Below are positions 8,587 through 17,882 of a stretch of DNA of 64,000 bases, in pieces. Position 1 is the stretch's first letter. Each line of letters starts with the position of its first letter. The stretch comes from Bacteroidetes bacterium 43-93. GTDB lineage: Bacteria; Bacteroidota; Bacteroidia; Chitinophagales; Chitinophagaceae. The position numbers were made by a program, and so were the translations under genes. Under the pieces are notes generated by a model. That model was not told the DNA's origin. It saw only the letters and a program-made list of their open reading frames with translations, and made no database searches. The stretch covers positions 83,513 through 147,512 of the forward strand of contig MKUO01000018.1 of the NCBI GenBank assembly GCA_001897855.1, read 5' to 3'.

Positions 8587-11500
8587 TTACTGCTGCTGTA
8601 CGTTGAATGGTTTACTAATGATACCGTTGTTGGTATTAGCGCGGATAATGTAACGGCCGCTTGCCAAACCGCTGACATTTACATCAGCTGTTTTAACCTG
8701 ACCGCTAAGATCTGCACGATAAACTATTTCACCAACGCTGTTCATAACAGTGATATCCTTCATGTATCCACCGGTGATGCTAATGTTCACTTTTTCTTTA
8801 GCAGGGTTTGGATAAACAGTGATATCCAAGCCTTCAGAAGAAACATTAGATACATTGGTTGCCCAGTCTACCATGTTCACCGTATCGCATCCGCACTGGT
8901 TGCAAATGACCAGTTTTACATTCAGGCTTCCGTCGATAGTCCTGGTAACAGTAGGGCCAGCCACTTGAATTGTATCGTCAAATATCCAAACATAGCTATC
9001 AACGTTAGCAGCACCTGCAGCTGTCAGGCTGTATTTATTACCATAGTGCTGAGAACTGATACCCTGAACTGAAGGTAAAGGATAGAGGTTAACTTCTACC
9101 TGATCAGAGCCTTTACAGTTAGGACCGGCATCTACGGTTACAGAGTAAGTACCCTTACCCCCTGGGATGGATATAGTTTGGGTAGTATCACCTGTGCTCC
9201 ACAGATATTTAGCACCAGGGTAGCCTGCATCAAGTATGATCGGTTTGTTCTTGATCTCACAAGTTGCGATATCAGCACCGAGGTTTACATTGATAGGACC
9301 AGCGTTAACAACTGTAGCTGTAGATTGCGTAGTACAACCAATATTGCTCACTTTCACAGTATAAGTACCAGCGCCTGACACTTTATAAGTTGGGTCTGTA
9401 GCACCTGGGATATCAGAACCGTTCAGTTGCCATTGGTATGCAGTACCACCACCGCTTGCAGCTAACTGCAGATTGTTACCGGTACAGAAAGTAAGGGCAC
9501 CATTAGCAGTAATCAGAGCCATCGGAGGCGCAACGATAGTAACCGTTACCGGGATAGAAGTAGATTGCTGTGAACCAACACCGGTAATAGTAACACTATA
9601 ATCACCACCAGTACTAGGCGCATAAGTAGAAGAAGTAGCACCAGGAATATCTATACCGTTGCGTTTCCATTGGTAAGTATATGTACCTGAACCACCGGAA
9701 GTAGGATCTGCATTTAGGGTAACAGTATTACCAGAACAAAGAACGGTAGAACCTGTTACTTTAACCAGCGCAGTGAAATTGAGGCCATCATCGATACCTG
9801 TCATTGCGCCGAAGCTAGTCATACCTGGGCTGTAAATATAACCACCATCCATTGCAGAGATAGGAGTAGTAGTGATACTGTTCGCTGAGTTGAAAGATAT
9901 CCAGCTTGGGAACCCTACAACTTTTTCTGCCAACTTCATATTCAGCTCGTTAGCAGTAGAAGAAGCCGCGTTGGTAGTACCCAACCATGTGTGGTAGTAG
10001 TACAGATTTTCGACATTGAAATCGTAAGTAGTACCGGTACCAACAGGAGAGATATCTGTATAGAAGTACATTTGTTTACCACCGGTAAGCGCTGCAAAGT
10101 TAGATGGCGGTATACGGCCGCTGTATTGCCTAACCCTTAACTGCGCTGTAAGTGCCAGCTGCGGATTCCATTTGATCACAGCAACCGGATTACCACCAAA
10201 CTTATATGTTTGTGTAACACCAGGAGCAGGGATAGCAGGAGTTCCTACGGCTGCAGGCGGAGTAGAAGTAGGATCGAACTCCACGGCACCGATATCAGGC
10301 ACACCAGTCGCCAATGTTGTAGGCCTTGGGTTACCATTCATATCTTTTGTATTGTTCGCCATTTGAATACCACGGCCATTGAGTGACCAAACATTTGGAT
10401 TGGTTAACACAGGCTGACCTGTAAGAGAGTCCAATCCAGGATGGTAAGAAATGGAGTTCTTATCATAGCCGTAAGAAGACACGGAAGCAGCACGATAAGC
10501 ATCGAAGCTGGAATAACTTGACCCCTGGAAGTAAATCAGATTACTTGAATTGGTGTAAAAGTTATTATAGTCCATATAGTGCCCGTTGCCTGAATACAAA
10601 TAGAATTGTCCAACCGTTCTGCCGGCAGATAGGGTATTCCAGAACACGTTGTTATAGATACTATCACGAGGGCCGGTAGCGTAGATATATAAATTGTAAC
10701 CGGAGCTGCCGCTGGCATCGCAGTTATCTACGATAGTATTATTGTAAAAACTTGCTTCCTGCATACCATACGCGTATATACCCGTATAGCTGTTACCGCC
10801 GGGCTTACCACCCACAATTATATTATTGGAGAAAGTAGCCCTCTTAGGATTAGCCGCAGTAGGCGAACTACCCTGGAAATAGTAAAGATACATATAAGCG
10901 TATGGATTGGCCATTCCAGGGCCAGACCAGATATTATTGCTCACAGTAGGACCATTAGTCCAATACCATAAGTAACTGCCATAACCATACCCACCACCAG
11001 CAAAGGAACCACCGGAGATTTTGTTGTTAGTGAATGTAATACGATCAACATACCAAATATATAATGTAAAATAGGATGTAAACGTATTGTCACTAATAAT
11101 GTTATTATCTATGACCCAGCCGGTATTTGTACTGCCGCTACCATAGATAGCAATGTTTGCCATACCACCGCCACTAAGTGTATTACCCTGAATGACATTA
11201 TATGCACTGTTGCCGGGACTATAAAAATCAATGTTAGACTGACCACTACCAGATGTAGTAGAAGGGCAGAGCATTTTACATCCCAGGATGGAATCGTAAG
11301 AAGCGTCGGTACCCCAGATACAATCACCAATATAGTTGCTATTTGTATTAGAGCCATTAATAGTCAGGTTTTTGATGGTAACATAGTTAGCACCATTTAA
11401 CCTGAATACACCGTTGTTAGCAGATGAAGCAGGCGCGTTTGTAATCGTAACGCTGCTTGCCACGCCATTTTCTGCCTGGAAGGTAACGCGGGCTGAAGGT

Positions 11501-14500
11501 CCGCCACCGACAACTTTGTTGATCTGTAAAGAGTTAGAACCATTATTATAAGTACCGGGGCGGATGTTGAACGTTACCGCACCACAAACACCTACCGCGT
11601 TAAGCGCATCCACCGCATCTTTCGGCGTAGCAAAATCCGGTGTAGTACCACCTACAGTATAAACACCGTTTAGTGAGGCACGCATCACAACATTAAGTGT
11701 ATCGTCCGGATTGTATGTATCAGCTACACCATTAGGGTTTGAAGTCCATACCTTGATGGTACGCGGAGTAGCGCCAAACGTGATGTTGCCCAATGAAATA
11801 AGGGCCTCGTTACTACCTGCAACACCTGTATTATAACTAATAGGTGTACTATAGCTGATTCCGGATTGAGTGAAACCATCAAGTTTCCAATCGATCTTCA
11901 CATTATTGATAGTATTACTACCCAGGTTTTTGATCCTTACCACTACGTTATAAGTACCGGCGCAGAAGCTTCCGGCAGGGCTGGCAATATCCGTAGCACC
12001 TGCATTGTTTTGCAGATCGAGACCTGTATAAGAACCAAACGAGTTGAGAGGGCCTGTAGTTGGAGAGTATAAATAATTCAGCGTAGTATTAGCACCACTA
12101 GGGCCAAAAGGATAAACTACCCAAGGATTGCTGCCATCTTTTTTGGCAAGGTGCAATACGTTTTCGTTTGCTATTGTACCCAACCAAGGTTCCAGGTAAT
12201 TTATATTAGCAGTATAGCTAGCGGTAGAGCTGGAAAGGATATCTGTATAAAAATACATAAATGTATTATTTACAGAACTAATGCTGGGCGGCTTAGCACC
12301 TGACCATTGCTGGCAAGTAGGAGCCGTTGCAGGAACTGAAGCTGCAGGATCCCATGTAATGGAAGCAACCGGCAAATCACCAAATGTATAAGTCTGTGTA
12401 CCACCGGCGGCAGGTACAGTTGGGGTTACCTGGCAAAGCGGAGGTACGACACCGGCGTTTGGTGTAAATTCATAAGCACCCAGATCAGGAACGCCGGCGC
12501 CGGTAACTACCGGGCGGGCATTACCCACTATGTCTTTTGTATTTGTAGTGATATGCTTAGCACGACCGTTCATAGACCAACAATTGGAACTGCTTGGGTC
12601 GGGAGTAAGATCACCTATTGATGGATTAGTGAATGCCGGCTGATAAGAGAGGCCATTAAGATTTTGACCGGTACCTGCCTTATACGCTGCAAATGTTGTA
12701 TATGTATTAGTACCATAATATGGGTTATAATAGAAGTAGCTGGTACTAGGAGTATAAATATTGTTATAATCCATCTTGTTAAGCACACCGGCAACTGTGT
12801 TGTCTTCACCCAAAGCCAATATAGCAGGGCCGCTGCTACTCACCTTAGCAATGATATTATTAGTCCACTCTGCAGTACCACCATAAAAAGAATAAGTATA
12901 GCTATACGTTGTATAGTTATAGTTACTTGTATTATTTACATTATTCAGGATACTGTTATTATATATCTGGTACTTTCCTCCATAATAATACGAAGGATAG
13001 AAGGTATAGTTGTACTGAGCGTTATCATTGCCGGTACAAATGCTATTATTATAGATCAGCGTATTCTTACCGAAGCCATAATAAAAGCCCATGTTGTAGT
13101 AAGAACCACTTGCATAAATCTTATTATTACTGAAAGTATCATTGCTATTTGCGCTGCTGCTCTGATAAGCATACAGACCATACACATATTGATAGTTCAT
13201 ACTACCATCGCTGGTAGCCTTGATGTTATTGTGGTCTATCAAACAGTTTGCAGAATAATACGGCATGTAGTTGTAGATAGTACCGCCGCTGGTTGAATTC
13301 TCAATAATATTATTATTAATAAACCTCCAGTTGGATACAAAATACATGGCATAATTGTACATACTGCCCGATGTGGTGCTACAGTTCCAGGTATTACCAT
13401 CGATAGTACATCTTGCGCTGGCATAGTTAGAATAGGTATACATCGGTTCCAAAGTACCTGATGTAACGCTCATGTTGAAAGTATTACCCTTTAAGATACA
13501 ATCATTATTGTATAAATATTGATTGTACATGGAAATGCTGTTACCTGTACAGCTGAAGGTATTATTAGCGACAGAATCATAATTATCATACTGAATGTTT
13601 ATAGGATAAGTAGTGCTGCCGCAGGAAGGGTTGTTAATAGTATTATTAGCAATTGTTGATTTTTTATTGGTAGCACCATTACATGTATATAAATTCAGCC
13701 CATAAAACGTGCTGGTGGTGCTTGAAATATTAATACTATTGCCCGTAATTGTCATTGACTTATCGCAATAATATAAATTGAAGCCATAGAAAGAACCAAC
13801 AGAGCCTACAGTCACTGCATTATTTATTACCTGTAAGCTATCCATATAATATGCATAGACAAAGGTGTAATACGGCGATGCGATAGTATTATTGGATAAC
13901 TTCCAGTTGTATGGCCTTGGATAAGAAGGAGCCGAATTGGAACCCTGCATATAAAAAGCATAAGAACCACCATTGATGGTGTTACCGGAAAACACGTTGT
14001 TAGAACCTGTCAGGCCATCGGAAGAACTACCCTGGCTTGCATAAATGCGGGCCTTATTAGTGCTTGTAGATGTACCTGAATTACCATCAAGCGTACAGCC
14101 TGAAATGGTATTGTTGCTACAGTTACCGCGCAGTTCTATATCAGTACCATAACTACTACCAGTGTTGGACAAGGTAAGATCCTTGATAGTAATATAGCTT
14201 ACGTTAACTAACCTGAACACATAGTTATCGGAACTACCTGAGCTTGCAGGACTAAGAGTGACGGTACCCGCGCCGCTTGCAGGCTGAAAGGTAACCGTAT
14301 TGGTAGAGCTGAGACCGGCGATACCTGAAGAACCACCGAGAATACCCTGTGCTGTAGAACCTGTATAAGTACCCGCAGTGATATTGAACACTGTAGGGCC
14401 GGTAACCGTACCTAGCGTCAACTGCGTGCAGGCAGTCTGCAGATCGGGGAACGTGGCAGACGGTATGGTGTACGTACCGCTGAAGTTAAGGGCCCGGACA

Positions 14501-14568
14501 GGCGAAGCCGCTACCAGGAAGAGCAGCACCGGTGCCAGAGACCGTAGTAAATTGTTGAAGTGTTTCAT
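8587..14568 (-). CDS. Giant T9SS-exported beta-helix surface protein
   Basis: 1993 aa. Signal peptide 1-26 (cleavage near P-V-R-A). First right-handed parallel beta-helix at about 30-700, with many N-N-T-I and N-N-T-F rungs and S/T/Y/N-rich sequence. A module at 723-850 begins F-G-D-L-P-V-A-S-I-T-W. A CARDB-like domain at about 855-965 is followed by a second beta-helix at about 968-1430. A second copy of the module lies at 1449-1592 (F-G-G-N-P-V-A-V-I-K-W). Ig/PKD-like domains lie at about 1600-1680, 1681-1755 and 1756-1895, and a type A T9SS sorting domain at 1915-1993 (V-Y-P-N-P-A-K-E-K-V). It should be exported through the outer membrane and anchored or released there. Adhesion or carbohydrate binding is plausible but unproven; no catalytic motif seen. 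A paralogue is at 37.6 kb. Confidence 0.9.
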   Translation of the reverse strand: MKHFNNLLRSLAPVLLFLVAASPVRALNFSGTYTIPSATFPDLQTACTQLTLGTVTGPTVFNITAGTYTGSTAQGILGGSSGIAGLSSTNTVTFQPASGAGTVTLSPASSGSSDNYVFRLVNVSYITIKDLTLSNTGSSYGTDIELRGNCSNNTISGCTLDGNSGTSTSTNKARIYASQGSSSDGLTGSNNVFSGNTINGGSYAFYMQGSNSAPSYPRPYNWKLSNNTIASPYYTFVYAYYMDSLQVINNAVTVGSVGSFYGFNLYYCDKSMTITGNSINISSTTSTFYGLNLYTCNGATNKKSTIANNTINNPSCGSTTYPINIQYDNYDSVANNTFSCTGNSISMYNQYLYNNDCILKGNTFNMSVTSGTLEPMYTYSNYASARCTIDGNTWNCSTTSGSMYNYAMYFVSNWRFINNNIIENSTSGGTIYNYMPYYSANCLIDHNNIKATSDGSMNYQYVYGLYAYQSSSANSNDTFSNNKIYASGSYYNMGFYYGFGKNTLIYNNSICTGNDNAQYNYTFYPSYYYGGKYQIYNNSILNNVNNTSNYNYTTYSYTYSFYGGTAEWTNNIIAKVSSSGPAILALGEDNTVAGVLNKMDYNNIYTPSTSYFYYNPYYGTNTYTTFAAYKAGTGQNLNGLSYQPAFTNPSIGDLTPDPSSSNCWSMNGRAKHITTNTKDIVGNARPVVTGAGVPDLGAYEFTPNAGVVPPLCQVTPTVPAAGGTQTYTFGDLPVASITWDPAASVPATAPTCQQWSGAKPPSISSVNNTFMYFYTDILSSSTASYTANINYLEPWLGTIANENVLHLAKKDGSNPWVVYPFGPSGANTTLNYLYSPTTGPLNSFGSYTGLDLQNNAGATDIASPAGSFCAGTYNVVVRIKNLGSNTINNVKIDWKLDGFTQSGISYSTPISYNTGVAGSNEALISLGNITFGATPRTIKVWTSNPNGVADTYNPDDTLNVVMRASLNGVYTVGGTTPDFATPKDAVDALNAVGVCGAVTFNIRPGTYNNGSNSLQINKVVGGGPSARVTFQAENGVASSVTITNAPASSANNGVFRLNGANYVTIKNLTINGSNTNSNYIGDCIWGTDASYDSILGCKMLCPSTTSGSGQSNIDFYSPGNSAYNVIQGNTLSGGGMANIAIYGSGSTNTGWVIDNNIISDNTFTSYFTLYIWYVDRITFTNNKISGGSFAGGGYGYGSYLWYWTNGPTVSNNIWSGPGMANPYAYMYLYYFQGSSPTAANPKRATFSNNIIVGGKPGGNSYTGIYAYGMQEASFYNNTIVDNCDASGSSGYNLYIYATGPRDSIYNNVFWNTLSAGRTVGQFYLYSGNGHYMDYNNFYTNSSNLIYFQGSSYSSFDAYRAASVSSYGYDKNSISYHPGLDSLTGQPVLTNPNVWSLNGRGIQMANNTKDMNGNPRPTTLATGVPDIGAVEFDPTSTPPAAVGTPAIPAPGVTQTYKFGGNPVAVIKWNPQLALTAQLRVRQYSGRIPPSNFAALTGGKQMYFYTDISPVGTGTTYDFNVENLYYYHTWLGTTNAASSTANELNMKLAEKVVGFPSWISFNSANSITTTPISAMDGGYIYSPGMTSFGAMTGIDDGLNFTALVKVTGSTVLCSGNTVTLNADPTSGGSGTYTYQWKRNGIDIPGATSSTYAPSTGGDYSVTITGVGSQQSTSIPVTVTIVAPPMALITANGALTFCTGNNLQLAASGGGTAYQWQLNGSDIPGATDPTYKVSGAGTYTVKVSNIGCTTQSTATVVNAGPINVNLGADIATCEIKNKPIILDAGYPGAKYLWSTGDTTQTISIPGGKGTYSVTVDAGPNCKGSDQVEVNLYPLPSVQGISSQHYGNKYSLTAAGAANVDSYVWIFDDTIQVAGPTVTRTIDGSLNVKLVICNQCGCDTVNMVDWATNVSNVSSEGLDITVYPNPAKEKVNISITGGYMKDITVMNSVGEIVYRADLSGQVKTADVNVSGLASGRYIIRANTNNGIISKPFNVQQQ

Positions 14569-15074
14569 ATATGGTATTGTACGTTTTTAACTAAAATTGT
14601 TACTAAATGATATTACGCTTGAGAGGCCTGATACCAGGAGTTTTATGCACTATAATACGGGCATAAAGCGGTTGTGGAGGCGGTAGTGCCGCTACCGGCA
14701 TCAGCGCAGCCTTTACAGACCGTAACCGGTGGGTTAATGATTGCAGAAACTCGTTCATATACTTCATAAAGCGTTTAAGTGCCAAGTTAAATTTAAGCTA
14801 ACTCAGCCGAATTAACATAATCTTAGCTTCTAAAGTTAATAATTAAAATCGTTATCCATAATCCCATGAACATATTTTTCATTCAATTTTAATTCCCCTA
14901 TAGTGCTATTAACCGTTAGTTAATTACATGTGTTAAGAAAATAGATTTAATAACTAAAAATACGTCAAAAACCAGTCATATATCAAAAAAAGAAGATAGT
15001 GAAATGACGAAACGGGAATATCGATTGACGAACGGTCCTAAGGCGAAATCCGAAACATTAAAAACAGACAAATA
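14569..15074. other. 506-base AT-rich gap upstream of the giant gene
   Basis: Contains the 5' region of the 8587-14568 gene and the 3' end of the TPR gene at 15075. A small minus-strand frame (14603-14785, about 54-60 codons) begins with an ATG or TTG and has a basic start, but shows no family likeness or clear ribosome site. The segment 14800-15070 is strongly AT-rich and has no recognisable terminator or RNA. Confidence 0.5.
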
Positions 15075-16562
15075 TTAACCTCCCAGCCTGTTGATACCGG
15101 CTTTTGCCTGCTGGCGGATGGAATTACGGAAATCCTGTACAGGCATATTCAGGCAATCCTTAAAGAAAGCTAGTGCAGCGGTGGTATTCTTCCGTGATTC
15201 ATACATTAAGCCCAGTTGCAGAGAGGCCCGGGCGGCAAACTGGCCCTTATCATCGCGGGCAATAGAAATGGCTTTTTTATAATACATATCCGCTTTCTGA
15301 TCCTCTCCCATATCGTCATAGGCCTTGCCGAGGCGGTAATTATACTCTGCTCGCTCATTTACAGTCGCCAGGCTGGCCTCTGCCTGGGCATTTAACCGGG
15401 CCAAAGCCTGCGGATAATATCCTCCATCAAGCAGTAACTTGGCCTGCAGCAAGCTGGCATTAGGCCAGGAGCCCTCGCGCGCGAAACGCTGCGCCTGCCT
15501 GTCGGCATCTACATTTGTAGACCCCTGTGCCGGTATCTGTGCCCGGTATTCCTTTGCTTTGGCCATATCGCCCATCAGGTAATAGCTCAAAGCCAGCTTT
15601 TGCAGGGCGTCTTTTACAAAAATGCCGCCTTTGTACACAGACAGGAAGTGGCGAAAATAATCTACCGCATCATGATCGAGCTTGTGCAACAAGGCATTAC
15701 CGGCCTGGTATTCGAAAATGGGGAACTTGTTATATTCCGGCAGGCCCTGCATTTGCCTGATGGTTTGCAGCGCGGCATCGCCTTTGCGATAATTAAGGGA
15801 AAGATCTGTTTTGACATAGGACAGCAACAGATTGCCGGTGGCCGGGTAAGCATCTGAATTAAGAAATCGCCAGGTTTCTTCCTGCTTTGACTGGAGGTAG
15901 AATTTGGTGTACACGTAGAATATTGCGGCATCGGCATAGAGGGCATCCTGCGGTGTATGCCTGCTGAGGAAAGACTCGAGCCGCCCTACCCCACGGTTAA
16001 CATTGCCCTTCATGCCAAAAATGGAAGCGATCCAGGAATAATCTTCGGGGAGGGTTCCTACAACAGCCTCTTCGAGGCCAAAAAGAATATCATTATAATC
16101 GAAACCGGGGAAACGGCGCTGGTTCTCTTTCAATAAAAGAAACGATTTGCGGAAAGTGGTGGCCGCGCTAAACTTCTCGCCCATACGAACATATACAAAT
16201 GCCCAGTGCATATATATGCCCCCCTGCAATAAACGATACCAGGGAGAAGAATCATCGCCACGGCGGAGCAGGTCTAAACGCGCATCAAGGTGTTTTTGTA
16301 ACTGCTCATAATCGCTTTTGCTGCCATTTAGCAATAGTTGCAAGCAATCAGCATAATCGGCTATGTAAGTGGCTGTGAGGTTGTAGGGGTCTGCGAGCAT
16401 CTGCTGCCTGATGACCTCGTTGCCTTTATCGAACTGCAGCGCAATATAATATTGATATGCCTGCCTGCATTTATCATTGTAACTAAAATAATAATTTGCT
16501 GCAAAAGATTGTGATGAACAAAGGATAAGCGTAAGTATCAGCAGAATAAAGCTACGGCGCAT
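15075..16562 (-). CDS. Secreted TPR-repeat protein
   Basis: 495 aa from the ATG at 16562. The frame is open to 16667, but M-R-R-S-F-I-L-L-I-L-T-L-I-L-C-S-S gives a proper signal peptide (cleavage near S-F-A-A). A promoter with TTTG-N18-TAACTTTG ends six bases upstream, excluding the longer form. The body is helical with TPR-like repeats, clearest at the C-terminus (A-E-Y-N-Y-R-L-G-K-A-Y-D-D-M-G and A-R-A-S-L-Q-L-G-L-M-Y-E-S-R). It is similar in layout to Bacteroidota outer-membrane or periplasmic TPR proteins of unknown function. The next gene in the same direction is the giant beta-helix protein; whether they work together is unknown. Confidence 0.8.
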   Translation of the reverse strand: MRRSFILLILTLILCSSQSFAANYYFSYNDKCRQAYQYYIALQFDKGNEVIRQQMLADPYNLTATYIADYADCLQLLLNGSKSDYEQLQKHLDARLDLLRRGDDSSPWYRLLQGGIYMHWAFVYVRMGEKFSAATTFRKSFLLLKENQRRFPGFDYNDILFGLEEAVVGTLPEDYSWIASIFGMKGNVNRGVGRLESFLSRHTPQDALYADAAIFYVYTKFYLQSKQEETWRFLNSDAYPATGNLLLSYVKTDLSLNYRKGDAALQTIRQMQGLPEYNKFPIFEYQAGNALLHKLDHDAVDYFRHFLSVYKGGIFVKDALQKLALSYYLMGDMAKAKEYRAQIPAQGSTNVDADRQAQRFAREGSWPNASLLQAKLLLDGGYYPQALARLNAQAEASLATVNERAEYNYRLGKAYDDMGEDQKADMYYKKAISIARDDKGQFAARASLQLGLMYESRKNTTAALAFFKDCLNMPVQDFRNSIRQQAKAGINRLGG

Positions 16563-16568
16563 ATTGAC

Positions 16569-16598
16569 CAAAGTTAAGGGATAACGGATTTCCACAAA
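16569..16598 (-). promoter_or_regulatory. Promoter abutting the TPR gene start
   Basis: On the minus strand TTTG (16595-16598), 18 bases, then TAACTTTG (16569-16576). The expected start of transcription falls at or within a few bases of the ATG at 16562, so the mRNA may be leaderless. Confidence 0.55.
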
Positions 16599-16684
16599 TT
16601 GTAGAATTGTTACAAAAAACTGTGGAATGGCATTGTAGAATAAATACATGTGCCAATACGATAACAATTTAATGTCTTGGAATC

Positions 16685-16715
16685 TTTGAGATAACGCATA
16701 TCTACAGTACTTTTG
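16685..16715 (+). promoter_or_regulatory. Consensus promoter of the EGF-like lipoprotein gene
   Basis: TTTG (16685-16688), exactly 19 bases, then TACTTTTG (16708-16715): a full match to the Bacteroidota consensus. The predicted leader to ATG 16768 is about 48 nt. Confidence 0.65.
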
Positions 16716-16767
16716 GCATTATTATTGTTTTATTATCCTCATTAAAAAACAAAAAAATTTGCTATCT

Positions 16768-17283
16768 ATGATGAAATCATTCCGCAACATCGCACTATCT
16801 GCATTATTAACGGTAGGTGCATTCAGTGCTGTTACCTACACAGCATGTAACAAAGACGCTTGTAAAGATGTAGTATGCCAAAACGGTGGCGTGTGTGCTA
16901 ACGGCGTATGTACCTGCGCTACAGGCTACGAAGGCACCAATTGTGAAACTAAATCTACAGCAAAATTCATAGGCTCATGGTCTGCGAGTGATGTTTGTAA
17001 CGGTGGTAATCCTGATGTATATATTGTGACTATCGCACAAGATCCATCTGCAGTAGACAAAGTATTGGTATCTAACCTTGGTAACTATGGTTGCACTACC
17101 GGCGGTACTATCTCATGGAATGGTTCTGTAAATGCAATGACGTTGACCATCAACGACAACAAATGTAACTACCAATTTAACGCTACAGGTACTTACAATG
17201 CAGCTACTAAATCAATCTCTTTCAACTATACAGCTAAATATCTGACTAATACAGATAACTGTACAGCTACACTGACTAAATAA
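16768..17283 (+). CDS. Lipoprotein with an EGF-like domain
   Basis: 171 aa from ATG 16768 (the next codon, 16771, is also ATG). A hydrophobic segment leads to the lipid cysteine C27 (T-Y-T-A-C). Residues 32-59 hold six cysteines (32, 37, 43, 48, 50, 59) spaced C-x4-C-x5-C-x4-C-x-C-x8-C, with Q-N-G-G and G-Y-E-G between them: a canonical EGF-like pattern. Residues 64-171 look like an all-beta lipocalin-type domain with additional cysteines and an I-G-S-W-S-A start. Surface or periplasmic lipoprotein of unknown function. It has its own consensus promoter and a perfect terminator. Confidence 0.85.
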   Translation: MMKSFRNIALSALLTVGAFSAVTYTACNKDACKDVVCQNGGVCANGVCTCATGYEGTNCETKSTAKFIGSWSASDVCNGGNPDVYIVTIAQDPSAVDKVLVSNLGNYGCTTGGTISWNGSVNAMTLTINDNKCNYQFNATGTYNAATKSISFNYTAKYLTNTDNCTATLTK

Positions 17284-17300
17284 TCAGTAGCCTGATATAA

Positions 17301-17337
17301 AATAGTAAAGCCCTTACATTGTAAGGGCTTTACTATT
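17301..17337. terminator. Bidirectional terminator, perfect 17-bp stem
   Basis: The left arm 17301-17317 pairs without mismatch with 17321-17337 around an ATT loop. Both flanks are AT-rich, so it can serve the EGF-like gene on the plus strand and the convergent lipoprotein gene on the minus strand. Confidence 0.85.
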
Positions 17338-17357
17338 TTATATAGTTCTTCTAACTA

Positions 17358-17774
17358 TTAATGGCGGTTTTTACCGGTTGGCTGGCCTTCTTGTTGGCTT
17401 TGGCTGTTTTTACCGGTAGGCGTACCCTCTTTCTGGCTTTGACTATTCTTGCCAGTTGGTGTATTTGCAGCTGGGGTTGATGGTTTAGTTTCTTTAGTGG
17501 TTGGTTTTGGCTTTGTAGTATGCGCAGCAGGCTTTGGAGCAGGAGCGCCACTCTTCATTGCAGCGATGATAGAATCAGCTTTTACCAATGCCAGGGCATT
17601 TATCAGGGAATCGTTTTGCGCAGTTAATTCTGTACGAATGGCATCAACACGAGCGTTAACGGTAGAGTCGATTTGTTCCTGAGACATACCGCCTGTTGCA
17701 GGCGCGTTATTATTACATGACGCAAACGCCAGGGTTGCACCCGCAGCTAGTAGTAACAAAGTTTGTTTTTTCAT
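17358..17774 (-). CDS. Small lipoprotein with PTGKN repeat tail
   Basis: 138 aa. Lipobox F-A-S-C with lipid cysteine C20. Residues 28-75 are a predicted amphipathic helix or short coiled coil (E-Q-I-D-S-T-V-N-A-R-V-D-A-I). A K/P/T-rich linker (78-104) follows. The tail has two 13-residue repeats, T-P-T-G-K-N-S-Q-S-Q-K-E-G (105-117) and a near copy (118-130), plus a final Q-P-T-G-K-N-R-H. The basic, flexible tail suggests contact with peptidoglycan, polyanion or nucleic acid, but this is speculation. No family recognised. Promoter at 17797-17827. Confidence 0.8.
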   Translation of the reverse strand: MKKQTLLLLAAGATLAFASCNNNAPATGGMSQEQIDSTVNARVDAIRTELTAQNDSLINALALVKADSIIAAMKSGAPAPKPAAHTTKPKPTTKETKPSTPAANTPTGKNSQSQKEGTPTGKNSQSQQEGQPTGKNRH

Positions 17775-17796
17775 TCTTAATACAGTTTTATGTGTG

Positions 17797-17827
17797 CAAA
17801 AATATGTTAGTTATCCTGATTTAGAAA
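17797..17827 (-). promoter_or_regulatory. Promoter of the repeat-tailed lipoprotein gene
   Basis: Minus strand TTTC (17824-17827), 19 bases, then TATTTTTG (17797-17804): one mismatch in the -33 box. The ATG is 22 bases downstream of the -7 box. Confidence 0.5.
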
Positions 17828-17882
17828 CAAATATGATGCCTGAAAGATTATTACTACGGAATTAACTACAAAATGAGCACTC

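Noticed and set aside
12664..13296. 210-codon plus-strand open frame inside the beta-helix gene
   Set aside because: Antisense to an N/S/T/Y-rich coding region, which naturally yields I/V-rich open frames; no start signal or family likeness.
14603..14785. Small minus-strand frame upstream of the giant beta-helix gene
   Set aside because: The longest form starts with TTG, has no clear ribosome site or family likeness, and lies in the likely leader/promoter region. Its weak resemblance to the start of the large protein (M-K-Y-M-N-E-F-L versus M-K-H-F-N-N-L-L) is too short to count.
17301..17337. 17-bp perfect inverted repeat as a possible small RNA or transposon end
   Set aside because: Its place exactly between two convergent stop codons and its flanking A/T tracts make a bidirectional terminator the simpler explanation.
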